From Flavobacteriaceae bacterium UBA3078 (GTDB lineage Bacteria; Bacteroidota; Bacteroidia; Flavobacteriales; Flavobacteriaceae): a stretch of DNA of 16,034 nt. The notes under the pieces were generated by a model, which ran no database searches, was not told the DNA's origin, and saw only the letters and a program-made list of their open reading frames with translations. A program made the translations under genes and the position numbers. The stretch covers positions 1-16,034 of the forward strand of contig DFBO01000022.1 in assembly GCA_002366675.1 (NCBI GenBank). The letters run 5' to 3'. How positions within the stretch are numbered: position 1 is the first letter of the stretch; every line of letters begins with the position of its first letter. Below are positions 6,717 through 13,602 of this stretch, piece after piece.

Positions 6717-7520
6717 ATGAATTGTAAGAACTGTCTAACCAGCTTAAATGAGTCTGATTTTTTTTGCAGTAATTGTGGCGGAAAAATTATTCGCAACAGA
6801 CTAACAATTCGAAATTTATTTAAAAACTTTAGCGAACAGTTCTTGAATTATGACAACAAATTTCTACAAACTTTTATCCATTTATTTTCAAAACCTGAAA
6901 CTGTAATTGGTAGTTATATTGATGGAACACGAAAAAAATATGTAAATGTGTTAAGTTATTTTGCTATAGCACTTACTTTTTTAGGGGTTCAATATTTCTT
7001 TTTAAAAAAATTCTACCCTGAATTAATTGATATGACCACATTGGCAAATGAAACATCAGCTGCTATTCAAAAGAAAAACATGAATTTCATGATGGAATAT
7101 CAGTCTTTTGTCATGATGGCTTATGTTCCAATGTATGCTTTAGTCTCTAGATTGGTTTTCTTCAATATTAAGAAATACAATTACACAGAACATTTAGTAA
7201 TTTTCATGTATATATTATCTCAAACATCAATATATGGAACTTTCTTTATAGTAATTGGAGCCTTTTTTAATCTTTCATTAGAATTTTTAGGATTATATCT
7301 GATTGCACCTATCCAAATTATATATTCAGCGTATTGTTTAAAAAGGTTATTTGGTTTATCGCTTAAAGGCATCTTTTTAAGAAGTTTACTTTTCATATTA
7401 ATTATATTCATAGCCTTTATACTATTATTAATAACCTATATAGCAATTATATATTTTACAGGAGATTTACAAGAAATGATTGAAGCACAAAAAGCTGCAA
7501 ATAAAGCAACTGGAAATTAA
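6717..7520 (+). CDS. Zinc-ribbon multi-pass membrane protein, DUF3667-like
   Basis: A 267-residue protein with an N-terminal zinc ribbon: C3-x-x-C6 (CKNC) and C17-x-x-C20 (CSNCGG). This is followed by an amphipathic stretch (FLNYDNKFLQTFIHLFSKPE) and GSYIDGTRKKYVNVLSYF, an arrangement typical of DUF3667. About five hydrophobic segments follow, near residues 73-95, 128-148, 160-185, 188-208 and 215-248, ending in a short charged tail. The function of the family is unknown. The ATG lies 2 bases after the cdaA stop, so the two are likely translationally linked. Its stop codon overlaps the stop of the convergent ABC transporter gene (shared bases 7517-7520), with no terminator hairpin between them. 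Confidence 0.82.
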   Translation: MNCKNCLTSLNESDFFCSNCGGKIIRNRLTIRNLFKNFSEQFLNYDNKFLQTFIHLFSKPETVIGSYIDGTRKKYVNVLSYFAIALTFLGVQYFFLKKFYPELIDMTTLANETSAAIQKKNMNFMMEYQSFVMMAYVPMYALVSRLVFFNIKKYNYTEHLVIFMYILSQTSIYGTFFIVIGAFFNLSLEFLGLYLIAPIQIIYSAYCLKRLFGLSLKGIFLRSLLFILIIFIAFILLLITYIAIIYFTGDLQEMIEAQKAANKATGN

Positions 7521-9280
7521 ACTATTTCTTCTTTCAAAAACTGCACTTCATAAAGATTTTTATAATACCCATCTTGTTTCTTAAGAAGTTCTTTATGCGT
7601 CCCTATTTCAACAATTTTTCCTGCATCCATAACAATTATTTTATCAGCTTTTTTAATGGTAGCTAATCTATGAGCGATAACAATAGATGTTCTGCCTTTA
7701 GTTATTTTATTGGTTGCATTTTGAATAAGTTGCTCTGAGTAAGAATCAACAGAAGAAGTGGCTTCATCTAAAACCAGAATACTCGGATTTGTAACATAAG
7801 CCCTTAAAAACGAAATTAACTGACGCTGTCCAGAAGACAACATGGCTCCACGCTCCTTAACATTGTAATAATAGGTGTCTGGCAAGCTCATAATAAAATC
7901 ATGAATACCAATATCTTTTGCAGCTTGTTCTACATCTTTAAATGTAATGTCTGGATTGTTTAAAGTAATATTAGCAAAAATAGTATCAGCAAATAAAAAC
8001 ACATCTTGCAATACAATAGCAATTTGGGTTCTTAGAGAGTTTAATGTAAACTCTTTGATATTCGTATTATCGACACAAATAACACCATTATTTAAATCGT
8101 AGAATCTATTTAACAAATTAATAATAGTCGATTTACCTGCTCCTGTTGCACCAACTATTGCTACAGTTTCTCCAACATTAACGTTAAAAGAAATTCCTTT
8201 TAATACTTCTTCATCATCCACATAACTAAAATGCACATCTTTAAAAGATATTTCACCTCTAAAATTTGAAGCAATTTTAGTTCCTGTATCATCTATTTGA
8301 GATGTCGTTTCTAAGACTTTAAAGACTCTTTTAGCAGCAACCATTCCCATTTGCAGCGTATTAAACTTATCGGCTATTTGGCGAAGAGGTCTAAATAGCA
8401 TCGGAATCATCATGATAAAAGCCGTTAAATCTCCTAAAGATGCAGTTTGGTCAATTACTGTATTTAAACCACCATACCATGCAATAAGACCTATTGTTAT
8501 TGATGAAGATAATTCAGCAATTGGGAAAAATATGGAGTTATACCAAACAGTCTTCAACCATGCTTTTTTATGACGTTCGTTAATTTCATAAAACTTCTTG
8601 TTTTCGGTATTCTCTCTAGTAAACAATTGAAGAATTTTCATTCCAGTGATACGTTCCTGTACAAATGAATTTAGGTTAGACACTTCTGCTCTAACTTCTT
8701 CAAAAGCACGTTTCATATATTTTTGAAAAATACGTGTTGCGTATAACACCAATGGAAGCATTAAAAATACAATCAAACTTAATTCCCAATTCATATAAAG
8801 CATCACAATAGAAACCACCAACATGGTGAGTAAATCTCTAAAAATCATGAACAATCCTTCACCAAAAACATCAGCTATACGTTCCATGTCTGTTACTGCT
8901 CTGGTAATTAAAACACCTACTGAAGAATTATCGAAGTATTTCATTTTAAAACGCATCATATGATCGAAAAGCTTGACACGAATGTCTTTTACCACACTTT
9001 TACCTAAATACCCAGAATAATATATAAAGAGTAATTGGCAAATTACTTCTGCTAGAAGAACGCCAGACATGATAAATATGTATATCAAAAACCCACCTTC
9101 TGTTTTAGTGGCAATATTATTATCTATAGCTTGCTGTAAGATATATGGTCTAGCTGCACCAAAAATGGCTAACAAAATAACTGCCAAAAGCACACCAACA
9201 AATACTAACTTATAAGGCTTAATAAACTTAAAAAGTTTTTTTAATAAATTAACTTCTAGTATGGAGTCTGCTTTACTCAT
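7517..9280 (-). CDS. ABC exporter, fused permease-ATPase (MsbA/MDR type)
   Basis: A half-transporter of 587 residues that should work as a homodimer (or with a related half) in the inner membrane, exporting lipids, drugs or peptides. Residues about 20-310 are the six-span membrane domain, and 343-587 the nucleotide-binding domain. ATPase motifs are complete: Walker A GATGAGKST (377-385), Q-loop Q425, signature LSSGQ (481-485; canonical is LSGGQ), Walker B ILVLDE (501-506), D-loop SSVD and switch H537. The substrate cannot be read from sequence, and specific assignment to MsbA is not justified. The start at 9280 is 3 bases after the truA stop, so the two are co-transcribed. The gene ends tail-to-tail against the DUF3667-like gene with a 4-base overlap. 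Confidence 0.93.
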   Translation of the reverse strand: MSKADSILEVNLLKKLFKFIKPYKLVFVGVLLAVILLAIFGAARPYILQQAIDNNIATKTEGGFLIYIFIMSGVLLAEVICQLLFIYYSGYLGKSVVKDIRVKLFDHMMRFKMKYFDNSSVGVLITRAVTDMERIADVFGEGLFMIFRDLLTMLVVSIVMLYMNWELSLIVFLMLPLVLYATRIFQKYMKRAFEEVRAEVSNLNSFVQERITGMKILQLFTRENTENKKFYEINERHKKAWLKTVWYNSIFFPIAELSSSITIGLIAWYGGLNTVIDQTASLGDLTAFIMMIPMLFRPLRQIADKFNTLQMGMVAAKRVFKVLETTSQIDDTGTKIASNFRGEISFKDVHFSYVDDEEVLKGISFNVNVGETVAIVGATGAGKSTIINLLNRFYDLNNGVICVDNTNIKEFTLNSLRTQIAIVLQDVFLFADTIFANITLNNPDITFKDVEQAAKDIGIHDFIMSLPDTYYYNVKERGAMLSSGQRQLISFLRAYVTNPSILVLDEATSSVDSYSEQLIQNATNKITKGRTSIVIAHRLATIKKADKIIVMDAGKIVEIGTHKELLKKQDGYYKNLYEVQFLKEEIV

Positions 9281-9283
9281 AAA

Positions 9284-10042
9284 TTATCTTTCTGTGTGAA
9301 TTAATTTAATAGAATCAGGATAAATAACTTCAGTTAAATATAATCCGTGTGCTGGTACAGAAAAACCAGCTTCACTTCTATTTTTAGATTTAATAATTGT
9401 GTGCAGGTCTTCTGCTTCTATTTTTCCTAAACCCACATTAATTAGAGTTCCAACAATGGCTCGAACCATATTCCTTAAAAATCTATCTGCTTTAATGGTA
9501 AAATGTAATTCGTTGTTTACTAATTGCAATTCAGTTCGCATAATGTTACAATTATAGGTGTTTACATCAGTATTACTTTTAGAAAAACATTGAAAATTTT
9601 TATAGTCTAATAGTATTTTTGATGCTTCTATCATTTTTCCAATATCTAAATCTTGCTTTAAATAAAAAGAACCATCATAATTAAACACATCCTTACTTAA
9701 CGAAATTCGATATAAATAAGCTCTGCTAATTGCATGAAATCTTGCATGAGCATCTGGTTTTACTTTAAATACATCGACAATAGTTATATCCTTAGGCAAA
9801 AAGGAGTTTAGTTTATAAATAAAATCTTTAACCTCAAACTCTGCTTCAGTCTCAAAATGAGCAAACATGTGTTTGGCGTGTACACCAGCATCTGTTCTTC
9901 CAGCTCCAACAATAGAAATGGTTTCGTTTAAAAGCGTAGACAACGTTTTTTCAATAACTTCTTGTACAGAAATTGCATTTGGCTGTATTTGCCAACCATG
10001 ATAAGCCTTTCCATTATATGCAAGTTCTAAAAAATATCTCAA
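9284..10042 (-). CDS. truA: tRNA pseudouridine(38-40) synthase
   Basis: Converts uridines 38-40 in the anticodon stem-loop of many tRNAs to pseudouridine. The 252-residue protein has the expected length and the catalytic block GAGRTDAGVHA with nucleophile D51. Other family segments are the N-terminal RYFLELAYNGKAYHGWQ, RAYLYRI in the middle and RFLRNMVRAIVGT near the C-terminal third, followed by RSEAGFSVPAHGLYL. The ATG at 10042 is preceded by a TATCTTTG box at 10068-10075 in the right orientation, which would give a leader of about 20 bases. The ABC exporter gene follows after 3 bases. The identification is secure. Confidence 0.97.
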   Translation of the reverse strand: MRYFLELAYNGKAYHGWQIQPNAISVQEVIEKTLSTLLNETISIVGAGRTDAGVHAKHMFAHFETEAEFEVKDFIYKLNSFLPKDITIVDVFKVKPDAHARFHAISRAYLYRISLSKDVFNYDGSFYLKQDLDIGKMIEASKILLDYKNFQCFSKSNTDVNTYNCNIMRTELQLVNNELHFTIKADRFLRNMVRAIVGTLINVGLGKIEAEDLHTIIKSKNRSEAGFSVPAHGLYLTEVIYPDSIKLIHTER

Positions 10043-10052
10043 GCTAAAATGC

Positions 10053-10060
10053 TATTTTTG
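10053..10060 (+). promoter_or_regulatory. Putative -7 box for the YfcE-type gene
   Basis: TATTTTTG exactly fits the Bacteroidota -7 consensus TAnnTTTG and points towards the gene at 10152, predicting a leader of roughly 85 bases. No clear TTG -33 element lies at the usual distance. The box faces the truA promoter box on the opposite strand, only 7 bases away. Confidence 0.45.
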
Positions 10061-10067
10061 TGAAGAG

Positions 10068-10075
10068 CAAAGATA
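10068..10075 (-). promoter_or_regulatory. Putative -7 box for truA
   Basis: On the minus strand this reads TATCTTTG, an exact TAnnTTTG match, 26 bases upstream of the truA ATG. A TTTG at 10100-10103 (minus strand) could be the -33 element, although the 24-base gap is slightly long. That TTTG overlaps a 12-base perfect palindrome, TTGAAATTTCAA, at 10091-10102. Confidence 0.5.
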
Positions 10076-10151
10076 GAATTTTAATCTTTCTTGAAATTTC
10101 AAATAAACGTTAAATAAAATTATAAGATTCCCATCTCTATGGGAAGTAAAT

Positions 10152-10646
10152 ATGAAGAAAATTCTTCTCCTTTCAGATACTCACAGTTATATAGATGACG
10201 CCATATTAAAACATGTAAAACAAGCTGACGAAGTTTGGCATGCTGGTGATATTGGAGATTTAAAAGTAACCGATGAAATTAAAAAACTAAAGACATTAAA
10301 AGCTGTTTTTGGGAATATTGATAGCACAGAAGCTAGAGCAGAATTTCCTGAAAACAACAGATTTAAATGTGAAGATGTTGATGTTTGGATAACGCATATT
10401 GGTGGCTATCCAAATAGATACGATATTAGGATTAGAGAGGCTATAAGAAAGAACCCTCCAGACCTGTTTATTTGTGGACATTCACATATCCTTAAAGTTA
10501 TTCAAGACAAAAAATTGAATTTATTACATATGAATCCTGGAGCTGTTGGAAAATATGGCTTTCATAAAGCACGAACAATGCTTCGTTTTGTAATAGATGG
10601 AAGTAATATAAAAGACTTAGAAGTGATTGAATTTGAAAATAGATAA
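10152..10646 (+). CDS. YfcE/MJ0936-type metallophosphoesterase
   Basis: A small cytoplasmic calcineurin-like phosphodiesterase of 164 residues. All metal-ligand motifs of the family appear in order: SDTHS (D9, H11), HAGDIGD (D33), FGNID (N55), THIGG (H82) and CGHSH (H110, H112), followed by NPGAVG. Relatives hydrolyse phosphodiesters and bind two divalent metals, but the physiological substrate is generally unknown. The ATG at 10152 follows a region with a plus-strand TAnnTTTG box at 10053. The gene stands alone on its strand, divergent from truA and convergent with the DUF4293 gene. Family assignment is firm; any specific substrate would be a guess. Confidence 0.93.
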   Translation: MKKILLLSDTHSYIDDAILKHVKQADEVWHAGDIGDLKVTDEIKKLKTLKAVFGNIDSTEARAEFPENNRFKCEDVDVWITHIGGYPNRYDIRIREAIRKNPPDLFICGHSHILKVIQDKKLNLLHMNPGAVGKYGFHKARTMLRFVIDGSNIKDLEVIEFENR

Positions 10647-10647
10647 C

Positions 10648-10677
10648 AAAAAAACCCAAGATCTTCACCTTGGGTTT
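10648..10677 (-). terminator. Rho-independent terminator after the DUF4293 gene
   Basis: A 9-bp perfect stem, AAACCCAAG (10652-10660) and CTTGGGTTT (10669-10677), encloses an 8-base loop. The run of seven A at 10648-10654 becomes a T tract on the minus strand, so the terminator works in that direction, 28 bases past the DUF4293 stop. On the plus strand only three T follow the stem, so termination after the phosphoesterase gene is less certain, although its stop is only 5 bases away. Confidence 0.85.
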
Positions 10678-10705
10678 ACGCACTAATACTACTAAGATGA
10701 TAGGC

Positions 10706-11116
10706 TTATCTTAATCGATCTACAGATTTTACGAGATCTTCATCCTTCTTAATGGCCTTATTGGCTAATGCCAAAAACACGATAGAAATAATAGGAAGAA
10801 AAATCCCAATACCCTTCTCAGAAACAACAGTCTCTCCAGATAAATTTAGAGATTGATATACAAATAATCCTAGTAAAAAAAAGTTTAATATAATGTTAAG
10901 TCGTCCCAACATAAATTGAGATTTCCTGTTTTTAAATCTTGAAATTGATAATACTGAAAAAAACGCTGACGCAAGAAACAATGCAAAAATGTAATTAACA
11001 TCATCTGCATAAACTTTTACATTTTCTGGTGTGACCCATAATTCAAACATATATATAAGCCCTCCAGAAACACCTGCAGCAATTAATAGATAAATAGTTT
11101 GAATTCTTTGAAGCAT
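10706..11116 (-). CDS. DUF4293 four-span membrane protein
   Basis: A 136-residue integral membrane protein of a family typical of Bacteroidota and without known function. It starts MLQRIQTIYLLIAA, the usual family opening. Hydrophobic segments lie near residues 8-26, 42-60, 72-92 and 101-120, and the protein ends in a charged cytoplasmic-type tail (KAIKKDEDLVKSVDRLR). It is monocistronic: divergent from rho and closed by its own terminator at 10648-10677. A minus-strand TATTTTTG box at 11138-11145 lies 21 bases upstream of the ATG. Location next to rho and truA is, as far as I recall, a conserved flavobacterial arrangement; a functional link to Rho is not shown. Confidence 0.88.
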   Translation of the reverse strand: MLQRIQTIYLLIAAGVSGGLIYMFELWVTPENVKVYADDVNYIFALFLASAFFSVLSISRFKNRKSQFMLGRLNIILNFFLLGLFVYQSLNLSGETVVSEKGIGIFLPIISIVFLALANKAIKKDEDLVKSVDRLR

Positions 11117-11137
11117 TAATTATATATTTTAAAGGCA

Positions 11138-11145
11138 CAAAAATA
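11138..11145 (-). promoter_or_regulatory. Putative -7 box for the DUF4293 gene
   Basis: The minus strand reads TATTTTTG, an exact TAnnTTTG match ending 21 bases before the ATG at 11116. I find no convincing TTG at 17-23 bases upstream, so the promoter call rests on the single box and its position. Confidence 0.42.
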
Positions 11146-11208
11146 ACAGTTTCTTTTTATAAATTAACTTAAATAAATAAAATAAAGTTGTATAATTGCA
11201 ATAACAAA

Positions 11209-11229
11209 TTACAACTATCACAGTTGTAA
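11209..11229. promoter_or_regulatory. Inverted repeat in the rho leader region
   Basis: TTACAACT (11209-11216) and AGTTGTAA (11222-11229) form a perfect 8-bp inverted repeat with a 5-base spacer, 84 bases before the rho ATG. It lies just downstream of a near-consensus promoter box TATAATTG (11191-11198, one mismatch from TAnnTTTG). It could be a protein operator or an RNA hairpin at the start of the rho leader. There is no T tract, so it is not a simple terminator. Confidence 0.5.
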
Positions 11230-11313
11230 GCTATTAATTCTTCAGAATAAAATCAATTTTTTTCAGAAAAATTCAAAATTTAATATTTAACACAAATATT
11301 CAATTCAACATCA

Positions 11314-12948
11314 ATGTTTGAAATCGCACAATTAAAAGAAATGAAGCTTCCTGAGTTACAGGACATAGCTAAAAAACTGAATGTTCCTAAGTATCGTTCA
11401 TTAAAAAAATTAGATTTAGTATATCAAATACTAGATCAACAAGCCGCAAATCCGAAAGCAGTAAAAGACGTTGTTAAAGTTGAGCCTAAGAAAGTGGAGC
11501 AAAAAAAAGTAACTCCGAGAGCTCAAGACAAAAGACCAAGACAAAGGGTACAACGTCCAGCAACAGAAAATAAAAAACCTGTTCATAATACACCTCAAAG
11601 TGCAAAACCGGAAGCTCCTAAAGTAGATAACCCAGTTTCAAAACAACAATCTACAACTAATACTGCGCAAAATAAAGAGAATACTGCTAAGGAAGAGCAA
11701 AGAAGTCATCCAAAAAATGACAATCAAAATAGACAGAAAAAAGAGAACAAAAATCCTAATCAAAATAAAAAGCAAAACAATTCTAATGGTAATAAAGATA
11801 CTAGAAATAAGTATCGAGAACCTGACTTTGAATTTGATGCGATTATTGAAAGTGAAGGAGTTTTAGATATTATGCAAGATGGTTACGGTTTTTTACGTTC
11901 ATCTGATTATAATTATTTATCCTCTCCAGACGATATTTATGTATCTCAATCTCAAATTCGTTTATTTGGATTAAAGAAAGGGGATACTGTTCTAGGAAAC
12001 GTAAGACCTCCAAAAGAAGGAGAAAAATATTTTCCTTTAATTAAGGTTAATAAAATTAATGGTCAAAGTCCAGATGTTGTTAGAGATCGCGTTTCTTTTG
12101 AACACTTAACACCTCTTTTCCCTCAAGAAAAATTTAACTTAGCTGAAAGACAGAGCACTATTTCTACAAGAATAATGGATTTGTTTTCACCTATAGGAAA
12201 AGGGCAACGTGGCATGATAGTTTCGCAACCAAAAACTGGTAAAACCATGCTATTAAAGGATGTTGCTAATGCTATTGCTGCAAACCATCCAGAGGTTTAT
12301 CAAATGATTTTATTGATTGATGAACGTCCTGAAGAGGTTACAGACATGCAACGAAATGTACGTGGTGAAGTTATTGCGTCTACATTTGACAAAGAGGCAC
12401 ATGAACATGTAAAAATAGCAGATATCGTATTAGAAAAAGCAAAACGACTAGTTGAATGTGGTCATGATGTGGTTATTCTTTTAGATTCTATAACTAGACT
12501 AGCAAGAGCATATAATACTGTTCAACCAGCTTCAGGAAAAATACTAAGTGGTGGAGTTGATGCAAATGCTTTACACAAACCAAAACGTTTCTTTGGTGCA
12601 GCCAGAAACATTGAAAATGGTGGTTCATTAACTATTATTGCAACTGCATTAACAGAAACAGGCTCGAAAATGGATGAAGTTATCTTTGAAGAATTTAAAG
12701 GTACTGGTAATATGGAGTTACAATTAGATAGAAAAATATCTAACCGTAGAATTTTCCCTGCAATCGATCTTACATCTTCTAGCACAAGGAGAGATGATAT
12801 TTTATTAGATGATACAACTATCCAAAGAATGTGGGTAATGCGTAAATATTTAGCAGATATGAATCCTGTTGAGGCTATGGAATTTATTAACGATAGATTC
12901 AAGCAAACAAGAAATAATGAAGAGTTTTTAATATCTATGAATGGATAA
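11314..12948 (+). CDS. rho: Transcription termination factor Rho
   Basis: Hexameric RNA-dependent ATPase that ends transcription of untranslated RNA. Domains in the 544-residue protein: Rho N-terminal helical domain (1-44), a low-complexity N/K/Q/P-rich linker (about 45-168), the OB-fold RNA-binding domain with GYGFLRS and DDIYVSQSQIRLF (about 172-250), and the RecA-type ATPase (about 265-544). Walker A is SQPKTGKT (304-311), Walker B VVILLDS (386-392), the Q-loop region is SGGVDANALHKPKRFFGAARN-like (412-431) and the R-loop KGTGNMEL (462-469). The linker makes it longer than the 419-residue E. coli protein. Such disordered inserts are known in Bacteroidota, and in B. thetaiotaomicron Rho the insert is reported to drive condensate formation. 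The ATG at 11314 follows a leader of nearly 200 noncoding bases. Confidence 0.98.
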   Translation: MFEIAQLKEMKLPELQDIAKKLNVPKYRSLKKLDLVYQILDQQAANPKAVKDVVKVEPKKVEQKKVTPRAQDKRPRQRVQRPATENKKPVHNTPQSAKPEAPKVDNPVSKQQSTTNTAQNKENTAKEEQRSHPKNDNQNRQKKENKNPNQNKKQNNSNGNKDTRNKYREPDFEFDAIIESEGVLDIMQDGYGFLRSSDYNYLSSPDDIYVSQSQIRLFGLKKGDTVLGNVRPPKEGEKYFPLIKVNKINGQSPDVVRDRVSFEHLTPLFPQEKFNLAERQSTISTRIMDLFSPIGKGQRGMIVSQPKTGKTMLLKDVANAIAANHPEVYQMILLIDERPEEVTDMQRNVRGEVIASTFDKEAHEHVKIADIVLEKAKRLVECGHDVVILLDSITRLARAYNTVQPASGKILSGGVDANALHKPKRFFGAARNIENGGSLTIIATALTETGSKMDEVIFEEFKGTGNMELQLDRKISNRRIFPAIDLTSSSTRRDDILLDDTTIQRMWVMRKYLADMNPVEAMEFINDRFKQTRNNEEFLISMNG

Positions 12949-12979
12949 TTTATAAAAACTCATTCTTATATAGGCAATT

Positions 12980-13008
12980 AAAGCCTTGACTAAGTCAAGG
13001 CTTTTTTT
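12980..13008 (+). terminator. Rho-independent terminator after rho
   Basis: AAAGCCTTGA (12980-12989) pairs with TCAAGGCTTT (12995-13004), loop CTAAG, followed by an uninterrupted T tract (13002-13008). It lies 32 bases after the rho stop. This is a strong canonical intrinsic terminator on the plus strand, in the convergent gap shared with rpsT. Confidence 0.93.
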
Positions 13009-13046
13009 ATTGGAATTAATTTTATAAAAGTAAAAAAGTATAAAAC

Positions 13047-13081
13047 AAAAAAAGCCTTTCAATTTAAATTGAAAGGCTTTT
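13047..13081 (-). terminator. Rho-independent terminator after rpsT
   Basis: A perfect 16-bp palindrome (13050-13081) centred on AATTTAAATT, with GCCTTTC and GAAAGGC arms. The A run at 13047-13053 supplies a seven-T tract on the minus strand. It lies 18 bases after the rpsT stop and faces the rho terminator, so the two convergent units are each closed separately. Confidence 0.92.
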
Positions 13082-13099
13082 ATAAAATATGTTTATATC

Positions 13100-13351
13100 T
13101 TATAAAGCAGCTACGTGCTTAGTTAAGCTAGATTTTAAATTCGCTGCTTTGTTAGCATGAATAATATTCTTCTTAGCTAATTTATCAATCATAGAAACTA
13201 CATTAGGAAACATTGTCTCTGCTTCTTTTTTAGATTCTAAATCACGTAATTTTTTAATTGCATTACGTGTTGTTTTATGCTGATACTTATTTCTAAGACG
13301 CTTAGCTTCGTTACTTCTAATTCTTTTTAATGCTGACTTATGATTTGCCAT
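13100..13351 (-). CDS. rpsT: 30S ribosomal protein S20 (bS20)
   Basis: An 83-residue basic protein that binds 16S rRNA in the small subunit. The start MANHKSALKRIRSNEAKRLRN is the highly conserved S20 opening, and the remainder is the expected three-helix, lysine-rich sequence ending NLKSSLTKHVAAL. The ATG at 13351 lies 28 bases downstream of tRNA-Glu on the same strand, with no promoter or terminator between them. The tRNA and rpsT are therefore probably made as one transcript and separated by tRNA processing. The leader is A-rich on the coding strand and has no Shine-Dalgarno sequence. Confidence 0.97.
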   Translation of the reverse strand: MANHKSALKRIRSNEAKRLRNKYQHKTTRNAIKKLRDLESKKEAETMFPNVVSMIDKLAKKNIIHANKAANLKSSLTKHVAAL

Positions 13352-13379
13352 TTTATTATCTTTTCTTTTATAAAAATTG

Positions 13380-13451
13380 TAGCCCGTAGGGGAATCGAAC
13401 CCCTCTTACCAGGATGAAAACCTGGCGTCCTAGCCGATAGACGAACGGGCC
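13380..13451 (-). tRNA. tRNA-Glu (anticodon TTC)
   Basis: A complete cloverleaf reads on the minus strand. The acceptor is GGCCCGT with ACGGGCT (G1-T72 wobble), followed by discriminator A. The D stem is GTCT/AGGA, and the anticodon stem CCAGG/CCTGG encloses loop TTTTCAT with TTC at positions 34-36. The T arm is AGGGG, TTCGATT, CCCCT. CCA is not encoded: the next bases are CAA. It is 72 bases long to the discriminator and lies just upstream of rpsT. Confidence 0.97.
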
Positions 13452-13470
13452 ATTTTTGTTTTTGAGAATG

Positions 13471-13501
13471 CAAATATATATCTTACTTTATAAATTTGCA
13501 A
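13471..13501 (-). promoter_or_regulatory. Proximal promoter of the tRNA-Glu-rpsT unit
   Basis: The minus strand carries TTG (13499-13501), a 20-base spacer and TATATTTG (13471-13478). This is an exact fit to the Bacteroidota TTG-N(17-23)-TAnnTTTG consensus. Transcription should begin around 13464, about a dozen bases before the tRNA. Confidence 0.75.
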
Positions 13502-13539
13502 TTCTTTTCAAATAACTTTCAATGTTTCCATTGCGGATG

Positions 13540-13569
13540 CAAAAATACAACTATTTTTAAATGTTGCAA
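13540..13569 (-). promoter_or_regulatory. Distal promoter of the tRNA-Glu-rpsT unit
   Basis: The minus strand carries TTG (13567-13569), a 19-base spacer and TATTTTTG (13540-13547), again an exact consensus promoter. The predicted start near 13533 is followed by GCATCCGCAATGG-type sequence. It would produce a longer leader that reads through the proximal promoter into tRNA-Glu. It lies between the proS stop and the tRNA gene. Confidence 0.7.
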
Positions 13570-13602
13570 TAGCTAGGCTGTCTTTTTTAAAATTATTTTT
13601 AT

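Noticed and set aside
10648..10677. Hairpin considered as a terminator for the YfcE-type gene
   Set aside because: The long A/T tract is on the side that serves the minus strand, so it was assigned to the DUF4293 gene; a weak bidirectional effect remains possible.
12522..12902. A 126-codon open frame antisense to rho
   Set aside because: It lies wholly inside the conserved ATPase domain of rho, has no recognisable domain or promoter, and rho is certain.
12980..13081. Paired GCCTT hairpins as a repeat or attachment site
   Set aside because: Each is fully explained as an intrinsic terminator of rho or rpsT with a T tract in the proper direction; similarity is limited to a few bases.
13380..13451. 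tRNA-Glu as an integration site for a mobile element
   Set aside because: There is no integrase gene, no direct repeat of the tRNA 3' end nearby, and the flanks are ordinary housekeeping genes.
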